From Firm-13 sp964617375 (GTDB lineage Bacteria > Bacillota > Clostridia > Saccharofermentanales > Saccharofermentanaceae), in NCBI GenBank assembly GCA_964617375.1, contig CAZTXQ010000006.1:22346-86345 (forward strand): 64,000 nucleotides of DNA, given 5' to 3'. The notes under the pieces are model-generated. The model saw only the letters and a program-made list of their open reading frames with translations. It searched no databases and was not told where the DNA came from. Shown here piece by piece: positions 50,938 to 60,219 of the stretch (the stretch's first letter is position 1; each line of letters opens with the position of its first letter). Position numbers and translations under genes: made by a program.

Positions 50938-52479
50938 ATGACACAAATACAAATCAAACACCTGACCAAGACGTGGGGCGACCGCGAGCTTTTTCGCGAC
51001 ATTACGTTTTCCGCCTCTTACGGCGAACATATCGCGCTGGTCGGCGCAAACGGCGCCGGCAAGAGCACACTTCTTTCCATTCTTGAAGGTTCGCTCGAAG
51101 CGGACGGCGGCAGTATTCTGATCCCGCTAAAGTCTTCGACGGCTCTCCTCAGGCAGAATCCCTTAAGCGACAAAGAACTCGACCGCCTGGAGCAGGACGG
51201 TATTCCCGAGGAGGCGCTCAAATACCTCAGGCGTTTCGGTATGACGACAAGCACTTTCGAGAAGCTTCGGCACTTTTCGGGCGGCGAGAGAACGAAGCTC
51301 GGATTGTCCCTGCTGCTGGCCGGGCGGCCGAAGCTTCTTCTTCTGGACGAACCGACGAACCATCTCGATTTCGACGGAGTCCGGTTTCTTCTTCATATTT
51401 TGAAAGATTATCCGGGAACAGTCCTGGCCGTGTCACATGACCGGTATTTTCTCGATGCCATAGCGGAAAGGGTCCTTGAGATCGAAGGCGGAATGATCGT
51501 CGAATATGACGGCAATTATTCCGATTACCGGCGCGAAAAGGCGCGTCTTTTCGAGGAGAAAACGCATCGGTACGAGAGTGCCCGGAGGGAGCAGAAACGG
51601 ATTGCCGACGACATCAGCCGTATGAAGCAGTGGTCGGAGAAGGCGCATCGCGATTCGACCAAGGCGGACAGCAGCGGCAACAAGATGGGCGCCAAAGAAT
51701 ATAAGCGCGACAAAGCGAAGAAGATGGATCAGAAGGTCAAAAGCGATATCAAGCGGCTCGAAAAGAAATCGACCGCCTCGGAGCCGCGGCCCGTCGCGGA
51801 GAAGCAGGTGCGCTTCTCGCTCGCTGGCGAAGCGGGTCACGGGAAGCGGGTGATCGAGGCTGAGGGTATCTCGAAGGCGTTCGGTGACAGAGTTCTCTTC
51901 TCGGACAGCAGCTTTGCGGTTCTCCGCGGCGAGCACGTCGCGGTCTGGGGACCGAACGGCTGCGGCAAGAGTACGCTGCTCTCGATACTGACGGGCAGCG
52001 ACTCGCCGGATTCCGGCAGGGTCCGAATGAACGGGGCGCTCTCTCCGTTTGTGCTCGAGCAGACATTTGCCGGATTTACCGAAGACCGGACGGCTCTTTC
52101 CTGGCTCTCGGATACGGTGAACGGAATAAGCGGCGCCGACCGGGCGCGTCTCATGCATATGGGACTTACGACGGAACATCTGCTGCAGCCGCTTAAGACT
52201 TTAAGTTTCGGCGAGCAGATCAAGGTGAAGCTCGCGGCTCCGATCCTCACCGGCCAGGAGTTCCTGATTCTCGACGAGCCCTTAAATCATTTGGATCTTC
52301 CGATGCGCGAAATGCTCGAAACGACGCTCACCTTGTATGAGGGCACGCTTCTTCTGGTCTCGCACGACGTCTATTTCCTGAAGAAGGTCTGCGACCGGGT
52401 GCTTCTTTTCGAGAACGGACGTATCCGGCGGCTGGAGGAGACGTTTGCCGAATATATGGATAGAGCAGAGGCACTTTAA
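50938..52479 (+). CDS. ABC-F ATPase, ribosomal-protection type
   Basis: 513 residues from the ATG at 50938, 7 bases after GGAGG. Two ATPase cassettes in one chain and no membrane helices: GANGAGKSTLL, FSGGERTKLGLSLLLAG and LLLLDEPTNHLD; then GPNGCGKSTLL, LSFGEQIKVKLAAPILTG and LILDEPLNHLD. The linker between them (about 165-280) is basic and helical, as in ABC-F proteins that enter the ribosome E-site and push antibiotics off. The leader peptide and attenuator support a resistance role, probably to lincosamides, pleuromutilins or streptogramins A; the drug cannot be read. Convergent with tetR, 7 bases apart. Confidence 0.88.
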   Translation: MTQIQIKHLTKTWGDRELFRDITFSASYGEHIALVGANGAGKSTLLSILEGSLEADGGSILIPLKSSTALLRQNPLSDKELDRLEQDGIPEEALKYLRRFGMTTSTFEKLRHFSGGERTKLGLSLLLAGRPKLLLLDEPTNHLDFDGVRFLLHILKDYPGTVLAVSHDRYFLDAIAERVLEIEGGMIVEYDGNYSDYRREKARLFEEKTHRYESARREQKRIADDISRMKQWSEKAHRDSTKADSSGNKMGAKEYKRDKAKKMDQKVKSDIKRLEKKSTASEPRPVAEKQVRFSLAGEAGHGKRVIEAEGISKAFGDRVLFSDSSFAVLRGEHVAVWGPNGCGKSTLLSILTGSDSPDSGRVRMNGALSPFVLEQTFAGFTEDRTALSWLSDTVNGISGADRARLMHMGLTTEHLLQPLKTLSFGEQIKVKLAAPILTGQEFLILDEPLNHLDLPMREMLETTLTLYEGTLLLVSHDVYFLKKVCDRVLLFENGRIRRLEETFAEYMDRAEAL

Positions 52480-52486
52480 GACGCTC

Positions 52487-53092
52487 TTACGCTTTCGTCC
52501 CTTTGACGGATTCCGCGCCGTGCGAAAACGCAGGCTGCGTCAGGACATTGAAATACTGCTCCATCGTCCCTGGCGTACAAGGCATCTGATTTTTGAGCCA
52601 CCAGATAATAAGGGAGATCAGGGTCGAGGCGACGTGGTAGGCATAGATATCGGCGGGCACCCCGCCGACGGGTTCCGTCACGCCCTGTTCCGCCCGGATC
52701 TCCAGGATTCTGGCACTCCAGTATTTCCTTATGCGGTTCTGCAGTGTTTCGGCTTGATCGACACACATCAGTCCGAGGATCAATTTGCTGTGTTCTCCTA
52801 CATGCTCGAAAAGTTCCTTGACCGGAAGTCCTTCGGCCGGATTCGTTCCGGCCTGCTTAGGCACGCTCAAGCTCTCCCCGAGCATCTCGAAAATGTGTTC
52901 GATCAGGGCATTCAACAGGTCTTCCTTTGTTTCGAAATGTGCGTAAAAGGTCGATCGGCCGACATTGGCCCGATCGATAATATCCTGAACCGTAATGTTG
53001 TTGAAGCGCTTGCACTCGAGAAGCTCACTCATGGCCTGAAGAAGTGCGAGGCGTGTTTTCTGTGTGCGCCGATCCGGCGTTTCGTCTGCCAT
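52487..53092 (-). CDS. TetR-family transcriptional regulator
   Basis: 201 residues from the ATG at 53092, with GGAGG 4 bases upstream; an in-frame extension to 53308 crosses the operator and is not likely. The N-terminal helix-turn-helix is ALLQAMSELLECKRFNNITV, DIIDRANVGRSTFYAHFETK, EDLLNALIEHI. The ligand domain is the TetR_C type of unknown specificity. It is divergent from the MacB-type operon and shares a 24-base inverted repeat with it, so it is the likely repressor of that operon. Confidence 0.88.
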   Translation of the reverse strand: MADETPDRRTQKTRLALLQAMSELLECKRFNNITVQDIIDRANVGRSTFYAHFETKEDLLNALIEHIFEMLGESLSVPKQAGTNPAEGLPVKELFEHVGEHSKLILGLMCVDQAETLQNRIRKYWSARILEIRAEQGVTEPVGGVPADIYAYHVASTLISLIIWWLKNQMPCTPGTMEQYFNVLTQPAFSHGAESVKGTKA

Positions 53093-53198
53093 ATAGCCTC
53101 CTTTATCGTACAATCCGGCGTTTTTTGTTCCGTATCGTACATTTGCCGCGTTCTGCTTCTTGCTGCGACGGGTGTTTTTCGTAGAATCATTATCGAAC

Positions 53199-53222
53199 AC
53201 TTTGTTCGGTTGTGAACAAAGT
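53199..53222. promoter_or_regulatory. TetR operator between tetR and the MacB-type operon
   Basis: Perfect 9-bp arms ACTTTGTTC (53199-53207) and GAACAAAGT (53214-53222) with a 6-base spacer, midway between the two divergent genes. Confidence 0.75.
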
Positions 53223-53289
53223 ATACGGCAAGATATCAGGAATCGCAAGCGGCTGCATAAGCTGTTCAAGAGCGATGAGAAGGAGAGTA

Positions 53290-53996
53290 ATGAAAATGCA
53301 GAACACAAATCTTCCCGTGATTCGCGTAACGAACGCCGGCAAAACCTACGGCAGCGGCGAGCTCGGGTTCGAGGCTCTTAAAGGTGTCACGGCAGACTTC
53401 AGCGAGGGAGAGTTTGTCGCGATCGCCGGCAAATCCGGCAGCAGAAAATCGACGCTCCTTCATCTGATCGGGGGCATCGATACCCCGACAAAAGGATCCG
53501 TCGTCGTCGCGGGAAATGACTTAAGTCACATGGACGAGAATCATCTGTCCGGCTTCCGCCGCGACAACGTCGGATTCGTCTTCCAGTTCTTTCAACTGAT
53601 GCCGACACTTACCGTGCTTGAAAATGTGGTCCTTCCGATGGATTTCTCCCGCCGTCTTTCGCCTTCCGCGAGAAGGGAGCGCGCTCTCGAATTACTCGGC
53701 AAAGTCGGAATGTATTCCCACGCGGGCAAATTCCCCGCGTCGCTGTCGGGAGGAGAACAACAGCGTGTCGCGATTGCCCGCGCGCTTGCCAATGACCCCN
53801 NNNNNNNNNTGCAGACGAGCCGACGGGAAACCTCGACAGCAGAACCGCCGAGGATGTCTTCCTTCTGCTGGAATCGCTTGCCGCGGAAGGCAAGCTCATC
53901 GTCATGGTCACTCATAACGAGGAACTCGCCGGACGCTCGTCGCGGCGGATCAACATACATGACGGAAGAATCGTCTCGGATTTGAAGCGGGCATAA
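53290..53996 (+). CDS. MacB-type ABC transporter ATP-binding protein, broken by an assembly gap
   Basis: Start at 53290 (AAGGAG close upstream). The first part reads intact: IRVTNAGKTYGSGELGFEALKG, Q-loop FVFQFFQLMPTLTVLENVVL and signature LSGGEQQRVAIARALAND. Ten Ns then break it. After the gap the true frame is ADEPTGNLDSRTAEDVFLLL, VMVTHNEELAGRSSRRINIH, ending DLKRA at 53996; the frame continues at the same gene but the gap length of ten does not preserve phase. The Walker A loop reads GKSGSRKST with Arg (AGA, 53443-53445) where Gly is invariant, so the protein may be inactive unless this is a base-call error. It precedes its permease by 11 bases. Confidence 0.85.
53800..53809. other. assembly gap of ten Ns
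   Basis: Ten N bases inside the Walker B region of the ABC ATPase. Several residues of the expected LLLADEPTGNLD stretch are missing and the reading phase changes across the gap, so its true length is not ten. Confidence 0.98.
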
Positions 53997-54007
53997 GGAG
54001 GATCGAT

Positions 54008-56476
54008 ATGCGTACAAATATGCGAAAAGTCATCCGGGACCTCGAAAAATACAAGGGACGCACCGCACTTGCCTTGCTCGCCGTCATGATCGGCGTTATG
54101 AGCGTGGGGTTTGTCCTCTCCGCTTATGCCATTCTGAAGCGGGAGATGCAAACGAACTTTCTTACAACAAACCCGGCGTCGGTTGTGATCCATGTGCGGG
54201 ATCTCGATTCCGACCGTGCCGCTTTGCTCCGGTCCGCGTATCCGGATGCGGACATCACTTTGCGAAAAACGGTACCGGCACGGCTGCAACGATCGAACGG
54301 TACGTTCGGCACAATATATCTTTTCGCGGCGGAGTCGCTCGAGGAACAGACCGTCGACACTTTCGAACTAGAAGAGGGCGTTTTCCCGCAGAACGCGGAT
54401 CAGATGGTCTTGGAACGAGACTCGCTCAAGATCCTGCCGCAGTTGTCCAAGGGCTGCGGCGAGTCCCTTACCGTACAGATCCCGGGGCAGGAACCGCGCG
54501 TGATAGAACTGTCCGGACGTGTTCACGCTCCGGGACTCTCCCCCGCCTCGATGGAGAAATATTCCTACGCTTTCCTTCGTCTTGACGCCCTGTCGGCGCT
54601 CGGCGATACGGGCTGGTATGACGAGATCCGTATCGTATCTTACGAGAACCGGCAGGACCGGGATGCGATGCGTTCTCTCGCGGAGGAGATGGAAACAACG
54701 CTTACCCGAAGCGGATGCCAGGTTATCCGTACGGATGTGCCGGAACCCGGGAAACACCCGCACGCGGATCAGCTGGATTCCCTTCTGTTCCTTCTGCAGG
54801 CCTTCTCCGTTATATCGGTGCTGGCGGCCGGGATCGTGATGATCAATCTGATGCAGTTCATCCTGTCCTCGCAGATCCGACAGATCGCGATTATGAAGTC
54901 GCTCGGGGCATCGGCCGCGGACATTGTTCTCCCCTACGTCTCCTATATTCTCATGATCGGTACCGCAGCAATTCTCGCAGCGATTCCTGCCGCGGTGATG
55001 ATCGGCCGCGCGTATGCGTCATTTGCCGCGGGCGTCCTGAACTTCGACATTCTGAATGACGCGATCCCATCGTGGGTTTTCGCCGTACAGGTGGGAGCAG
55101 GTCTTCTGATTCCCCTTCTGGCATCGGTGCCGGGTATCCTTAAGAGCCTCCGGATTACGGTAAAAGAAGGTCTTTCCGATTCGCCTCCGACCGGGCGGCG
55201 GGTGCGGAGAGCCGGGAAGAAATCGGGAGCGGGAAAGATACCGGGAACCGGGAAGACGCAGGGTTCCGGGAAGATGCAGGGCACCGGCAGAAAAGCGGCC
55301 GCTCAACGCTTTCGGATCAGCTCTCTTCTTCTTATGCCGCTTAAAAATCTCTCGCGCAATCTGAAGAGAACCGTCCCCGCTGTACTGGCACTTGCAACCG
55401 GCGGCATCCTGTTCATGACCTCGCAAAACATCGTATCTTCGGTAAACGCCACGGTCGACGGAAGCATGGAGACCTTCCGGTACCAATATGACCTTCGTCT
55501 GGCCGGACGAGAGGATCCGGAAAAGATTGAACAGACGCTTCGGCAAATCCCGCAAGTCGAAGAGATCGAGTTCTATGGCACAAGTCAGATGTTCTTCTCG
55601 AAAAGCGACGAAACCGGCTCTTCCTTTTATCCGGTCCGGACAATATCACCCGAGTCCCGCCTCGTCGACTTCTCCCGCATTATGAGGGGCACAGCCGCGG
55701 AGCGCACTGCCGCAGAGCGTCCCGACGCGGTCTATATCAACACCGCACTTCATGACGAAGAACCCTGGCTTAAAGTCGGCATGACGGTGACGATGAACGT
55801 TAACGGCATCCCCGGCAAGGTCTATATCGCCGGGATCATCCGCGAAGTTCCGCCTCTTCCCTGTGCGTATATGGCGCCGAAAAACTATGAGGCTCTGTAC
55901 GGCACGCCCTCCCGTCAGAACGTCTTCCTGTCGACCGGGGCGCTCACCGCAGAGGAGCAGTCACAGGTTGCCGCGGACATCGAAGCGGCCTGTGCGTCGA
56001 ACGGGATCACCGTCTCCGAGAACTGGAATATCTCTCTTCTTCGCAAAGCCTTTGTCGAGCACCTGAATGTCATCATCAATTTTCTGGCGGTCGTCTCCGT
56101 TCTGGCCGTCATCGTCGGCGGCTTAAGCATCGCATCCATTGTCGGGATGAACATCTCGGAGCGCAGGCGGGAACTCGGCACCTTAAGAGCGATCGGAAGC
56201 AATCCGCATCAGACGATGAGGCTGGTGTCGGGAGAAGTCCTCATGACCGGTCTTGCCGGATGGCTGACCGGACTTGCCGTATCGATTCCCGTCTCCGTTT
56301 GGGCCGGCAATTACTTCGGCAGAATCTTCCTTCACTCGGATCTTACGTTCGCATTCTCCCTGTCCGGCGCCTTGATCTGGCTTGTTCTATCCCTGGCCGT
56401 ATCCCTGCTCTCCGGGCTCTTCCCCGCCGCAAATGCCGCCCGTGCGCCGCTTAAAGAGATGCTTTCCTACGAATGA
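54008..56476 (+). CDS. ABC transporter permease, MacB/FtsX type
   Basis: 822 residues. Helix near residues 17-37, an extracellular domain (about 40-265), two or three helices (about 270-380), a cytoplasmic Gly/Lys-rich linker (about 395-430), another helix (about 455-475), a second extracellular domain and a final FtsX block (about 690-810) with the SERRRELGTLRAIGSNPHQTMRLV motif. Both FtsX halves are complete. A ribosome site AAGGAGG lies just before. The linker repeats a GK-xx-G-x-GK pattern (for example GKKSGAGKIPGTGKTQGSGK), which looks like slippage of a short DNA repeat. Confidence 0.85.
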   Translation: MRTNMRKVIRDLEKYKGRTALALLAVMIGVMSVGFVLSAYAILKREMQTNFLTTNPASVVIHVRDLDSDRAALLRSAYPDADITLRKTVPARLQRSNGTFGTIYLFAAESLEEQTVDTFELEEGVFPQNADQMVLERDSLKILPQLSKGCGESLTVQIPGQEPRVIELSGRVHAPGLSPASMEKYSYAFLRLDALSALGDTGWYDEIRIVSYENRQDRDAMRSLAEEMETTLTRSGCQVIRTDVPEPGKHPHADQLDSLLFLLQAFSVISVLAAGIVMINLMQFILSSQIRQIAIMKSLGASAADIVLPYVSYILMIGTAAILAAIPAAVMIGRAYASFAAGVLNFDILNDAIPSWVFAVQVGAGLLIPLLASVPGILKSLRITVKEGLSDSPPTGRRVRRAGKKSGAGKIPGTGKTQGSGKMQGTGRKAAAQRFRISSLLLMPLKNLSRNLKRTVPAVLALATGGILFMTSQNIVSSVNATVDGSMETFRYQYDLRLAGREDPEKIEQTLRQIPQVEEIEFYGTSQMFFSKSDETGSSFYPVRTISPESRLVDFSRIMRGTAAERTAAERPDAVYINTALHDEEPWLKVGMTVTMNVNGIPGKVYIAGIIREVPPLPCAYMAPKNYEALYGTPSRQNVFLSTGALTAEEQSQVAADIEAACASNGITVSENWNISLLRKAFVEHLNVIINFLAVVSVLAVIVGGLSIASIVGMNISERRRELGTLRAIGSNPHQTMRLVSGEVLMTGLAGWLTGLAVSIPVSVWAGNYFGRIFLHSDLTFAFSLSGALIWLVLSLAVSLLSGLFPAANAARAPLKEMLSYE

Positions 56477-56529
56477 AGGCTGGCACGGAGAATCCTTCGA
56501 ATATTGTTTCAGAAAAGGGGGTGAAACTA

Positions 56530-56655
56530 TTGAAAAAGCATATTAAACCCATTTTGATCACAGTTGCCGTAATCATCGCAGCGCTTGTACTGCTGCATCT
56601 GACGATAAACTTCGTTCTTCCCCAAATCGCGGCGATGCACGGCGGGATATTCTAA
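56530..56655 (+). CDS. short membrane peptide downstream of the ABC permease
   Basis: 41 residues from a TTG at 56530, 9 bases after AGGGGG; the same frame also has an ATG at 56473 overlapping the permease stop (ATGA), giving 60 residues. It is one hydrophobic helix (IKPILITVAVIIAALVLLHL) flanked by basic residues and followed by NFVLPQIAAMHGGIF. It resembles the small single-helix proteins often found at the end of transporter operons, but I do not recognise a family. Confidence 0.5.
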   Translation: MKKHIKPILITVAVIIAALVLLHLTINFVLPQIAAMHGGIF

Positions 56656-56678
56656 ACATTCCCCATACAAATAAAAAG

Positions 56679-56724
56679 AGGGTGCTGCCAAAGAGATTAG
56701 AGATCCTCTTTGGCAGCAGCTACC
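56679..56724 (-). terminator. terminator after the zinc-ribbon/NPCBM gene (may act both ways)
   Basis: Perfect stem GCTGCCAAAGAG (56684-56695) with CTCTTTGGCAGC (56706-56717), and an outer AGAGG/CCTCT pairing. On the minus strand a CTTTTTATTTG tail follows, which suits the gene ending at 56753; it also stands 30 bases after the small membrane peptide. Confidence 0.8.
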
Positions 56725-56752
56725 TCTCGTGTATTTAAGGATAATTCTTTCT

Positions 56753-58399
56753 TTATCGCTGGATGTATGCATCCCAAACGGTCGCCATATTGCATGTGTC
56801 CGAATATTCGCCTTTCCACTCTAACTTTAGCTGCTGTACACCGGTCAAGTCCAGAATGACCGGCTGTACCGAGCTGCCGGATTTCATTTTTTCCGAGGTG
56901 AAAATGAGTTTGTCATCCGCATAGATTTTCACGTCAGCATAATATCCGCTCGCCCGCCAGTCATATGGCACAGCGACGGTCAGATTCAGCGTCGAACAAT
57001 TGCCATTCAGGAGGTAGGTCACATACCCGTTGCCGGATACAAAGAGGCTATGTGAATAAGCAGTTCCGAAATTGTCCTGCATGGCATCAAAACTATCCAC
57101 ATACATCTCGCCTTTATAGTCGAAATAATCCATGCTCGTCAGATAGACGGGCGTGTAGCTCTCGTAATCCTTTTTCGCGTCGGAAAGGGCCTTGTTCGAA
57201 GGCAGTACGGCAAGCGCCGTATCGATCAGGCCGATCGCATCTTTGTAATTCTTCTCCGCACCGAATGTTGTAACGGCCTGCGAGAGGACATCAGAGACAT
57301 ATTTGTTCTCATAATTCGTCCGTGCGTTGATCATGTCCGCATCGTTCGGAAGTTCCCGGAGAGCCTTGTCCAGAGCGGCAAAGGCCGCCGTGTAATCGCC
57401 GGCAGCAAACGCGGTTTCGGCGGACGCCAGCGCCGTGTCCTTCACATAGACAAGACGGTCGCTCTTTATGAGATCGATCTTCTTGACGATTTCCGAATCA
57501 TCGGGAAGAACTTTTAGGCCCGAGTTAAGTACGGTCAGTGCCTCTTCATAGTTATTGGCAGCCGCAAGTTCCTCGGCTTTTGTCAGGGTATCCTTGCGAT
57601 AGGCGTCGAGGGCCGCGGTAATCTGCTTCTGGGCCGTTTCATAATTCGTATCCGTCTTGATCACGAGGCGGTATTTCTCTACGGCCGCGGGGTAGTCTTT
57701 CTTCGCGAGCAGCTCTTCTGCCGTAGCAAAAGAGGTGCGGGATGTGTTCAGTTCATCGATATGACCATAGGCTTCCGACAGCAAGGTGCCGTCCGAAATA
57801 CCCATTCCTTCGATCGTATCGAGCTTCGCCTTCGCTTCCTCGTACGAGAGGGTCTTGTTGTCAAAGGCGGCCGTCGTATCGTTGATGATTCCGTTGATAT
57901 AGGTTTCTGCCTTCTTCTCTTTCTCTTCGTTCCCGGCAATGCTCTCATCATAAAGAGCCGCGGCAGCTTCGAAATTGCCGTCCTCGATGCTGGCTGTGAA
58001 TTTGTTCACGGGATCGGTGATCCGGATCACGACGATCACGGCGGCGGTAATAAGTGCAACGACAAGGACGCCGAGAATGATAAACAGCACGGTCTTGAAT
58101 TTCGAGCGTTTGGCCTTCGGAGCACGTTCTTTCTTTGCGCGGGGCGCCTTAGCAGGCTTTACGGGAGCGGCAGACGCGGCTGCCGGTTGAGGAACAGCGG
58201 CGATCGATTCAACCGCTGCGGCAGGAGCGGCAGGAGGGGCTGACAACACCGGTTCCGGTGTTTGACCGGCTGCACCGATACTGGATCCGGGTCTCATGGA
58301 TACGGGCGTTTCCGGGTTTTTCTTGTGCAGAGGCTTTCCGCATCCCGTGCAGAACTGATTGTTGTCGGGAACCTGTTTTCCGCAGTACATACAATACAT
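56753..58399 (-). CDS. zinc-ribbon membrane protein with TPR and NPCBM-like domains
   Basis: 548 residues from the ATG at 58399 (GAGGGGG 8 bases upstream); an in-frame extension to 58513 lies in leader DNA. A CMYCGKQVPDNNQFCTGCGK zinc ribbon (CxxC, CxxC) is followed by a Pro/Ala-rich cytoplasmic part, a helix (about 103-124), then tetratricopeptide-like helices (about 130-410, for example AAALYDESIAGNEEK, KDYPAAVEKYRLVIKT, AAFAALDKALRELPNDADMI) and a C-terminal NPCBM-like beta-sandwich (YFDYKGEMYVDSFDAMQDN to the end) that would bind carbohydrate. The topology puts the ribbon inside and the sugar-binding end outside. Confidence 0.78.
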   Translation of the reverse strand: MYCMYCGKQVPDNNQFCTGCGKPLHKKNPETPVSMRPGSSIGAAGQTPEPVLSAPPAAPAAAVESIAAVPQPAAASAAPVKPAKAPRAKKERAPKAKRSKFKTVLFIILGVLVVALITAAVIVVIRITDPVNKFTASIEDGNFEAAAALYDESIAGNEEKEKKAETYINGIINDTTAAFDNKTLSYEEAKAKLDTIEGMGISDGTLLSEAYGHIDELNTSRTSFATAEELLAKKDYPAAVEKYRLVIKTDTNYETAQKQITAALDAYRKDTLTKAEELAAANNYEEALTVLNSGLKVLPDDSEIVKKIDLIKSDRLVYVKDTALASAETAFAAGDYTAAFAALDKALRELPNDADMINARTNYENKYVSDVLSQAVTTFGAEKNYKDAIGLIDTALAVLPSNKALSDAKKDYESYTPVYLTSMDYFDYKGEMYVDSFDAMQDNFGTAYSHSLFVSGNGYVTYLLNGNCSTLNLTVAVPYDWRASGYYADVKIYADDKLIFTSEKMKSGSSVQPVILDLTGVQQLKLEWKGEYSDTCNMATVWDAYIQR

Positions 58400-58609
58400 G
58401 TCATTATCCCCCTCTTGATGTGAATCGGATGTCCGTGCAAGATTCGCACCGGAAAAAATCCCGCTTTTACACAAGATAAAATACGGCGCTTCCGATCGCG
58501 GATAACGAATCAAAGCGCGCTTTTATAAATTCTATATTAAACAACATTAATGAACACGTCAACGAGAAAAGAGCGAGGGAATTTGACCTTGCGAATGTAC
58601 CTTGTACGG

Positions 58610-60151
58610 TTACGAAAAAGTATAATACCTGACTTCACATCGGCTGTCCGACAGCAGCTTCATGCCGGTTATGCCGCCCGGTTCCGGATCCGTATTCGGA
58701 GAGACGCAGTAAATCGTATCATGACACGCGCGAAGCTCGATCACGTCATAATCGACGATCAGGTCGATATCAAGGGCACTGTCCGTGATCCTTGTAATCA
58801 TGTTGTCGTCGAGAGACAAAGTCCCCGCGTCAAAATCAATATTCAGAATATGACTTCCGAAACCGAATATCGCGCGTTTGCCGCGGATTGCGGGGAAGTT
58901 CAGAACGGCTTCGAAGGGGCCTTTGCCGGGATCCGGCAAACGATAGACGCCGGCCGAGGACAGGACAGTCTCGAACAGATTGACCCTCTGTGCGGTAAAC
59001 TCGCGCGCGAGCGCATACCGGATGCGCGGATGTTTGTCGGAAGGTATCAGCGACAGCTCGGACGGGATTCCCATGATACCGGCGTATGGCTTGTCCGGCG
59101 GGCTGATTCTGAGCCACGGCACACTTACAGTCCGTCCGGTTACTCCCGAAAAGGTCTGCGCCGCATAGGGAATACTCCCGATATAAGCGTTCCTGTGCGG
59201 TCCGTCCGGTATAAACCGAAATCCGTCGAAAGAGCCCGTAAAATAATATCCGTCGGCCGACCAGAAGACCCATGCGGTCCGGCCGGTCCCTTCGACGGGA
59301 AGCTCGAAAAGGTCCGGGCATTCCCAGGCGTCGGGAAGAGTCAGGCGCTGCGTCATGGTCCAGGCGGAAAGATCCATCGAACGGAGGATCGCAAAATCGT
59401 TGTTATCGAGAAAGAGCACCATGATGTAGGCACCGCTTTGCTCGTGATAAAAGACCTTCGGGTCGCGGTTTTCGCGTGTGATCGTGTCGACCGAACAGGC
59501 GGGCATTGTCTGAAGAGTCATTCCGCGGTCCGTGGAGACGGCCATGAACTGGGTGAATTTGCGGTCTTCCGACCAGAGATTCGTGCCGCCGGCCGCGGTA
59601 TAGAAGTAGAGATAAGCGTTCCAGCCGTGACCGGCCACATTCCGTATATCTTTAAGTGCCGAGCCGGAAAAAACAGTGCCGTTCCCGTCGGGTTTGAGCA
59701 CCACGCCGCACTCGGTCCAGTGTGTAAGGTCCCGGCTGATCGCATGTCCCCAATGCATGTTACCCCACTTGGTGTCGTAGGGGTTGTACTGGTAATACAT
59801 GTGCCAGGTACCATCGTCATAGATCAGACCGTTCGGATCGTTGATCCAGCCTTTTTCCGCGGTGAAATGAAGAATCGGCCGCGTACAGGTCTCCGGCGGC
59901 GGAAGCTCGTCGGAGAAGACGAGGCTGCCCGGCCCGTCAAACGGGAAATTGACGGACATTGTTAGGGTGCGTCCTATGAATTCTTCAACCGGAAGAGCGG
60001 CATAGAAATCAAAATGATCGAACGCAACCGGCAGATCGAATTCAAAAAGACGGTTCTCCGGTTCACGCAGGGGATAGATGCATACTTTTTGCCGCCCCGC
60101 GCCTTTTGCTACCGGAAACCAGATGTATTTTGTCTCGACCGGAACATTCAT
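58610..60151 (-). CDS. GH32 glycosidase (invertase, levanase or fructanase)
   Basis: 513 residues from the ATG at 60151, 7 bases after GGAGAG; ATG 60169 is in frame but has no ribosome site. The nucleophile motif is GWINDPNG, the RDP motif is ENRDPKVFY and the acid/base motif is WECPDLFELP, which together define GH32. No signal peptide, so it acts in the cytoplasm on sucrose, a fructo-oligosaccharide or a phosphorylated form. It follows the GH13 gene by 68 bases and is probably in the same operon. Confidence 0.9.
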   Translation of the reverse strand: MNVPVETKYIWFPVAKGAGRQKVCIYPLREPENRLFEFDLPVAFDHFDFYAALPVEEFIGRTLTMSVNFPFDGPGSLVFSDELPPPETCTRPILHFTAEKGWINDPNGLIYDDGTWHMYYQYNPYDTKWGNMHWGHAISRDLTHWTECGVVLKPDGNGTVFSGSALKDIRNVAGHGWNAYLYFYTAAGGTNLWSEDRKFTQFMAVSTDRGMTLQTMPACSVDTITRENRDPKVFYHEQSGAYIMVLFLDNNDFAILRSMDLSAWTMTQRLTLPDAWECPDLFELPVEGTGRTAWVFWSADGYYFTGSFDGFRFIPDGPHRNAYIGSIPYAAQTFSGVTGRTVSVPWLRISPPDKPYAGIMGIPSELSLIPSDKHPRIRYALAREFTAQRVNLFETVLSSAGVYRLPDPGKGPFEAVLNFPAIRGKRAIFGFGSHILNIDFDAGTLSLDDNMITRITDSALDIDLIVDYDVIELRACHDTIYCVSPNTDPEPGGITGMKLLSDSRCEVRYYTFS

Positions 60152-60219
60152 AGCGATACTCTCCGTCATCAGCCGGGGCTGTTTTTGTTTGAGGTCATCT
60201 AATCAAGCATATCGTACCA

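Noticed and set aside
53810..53985. Frame-shifted ABC tail ending at 53985
   Set aside because: This is the wrong frame after the N gap; the conserved Walker B, D-loop and switch-His sequence is in the frame that ends at 53996.
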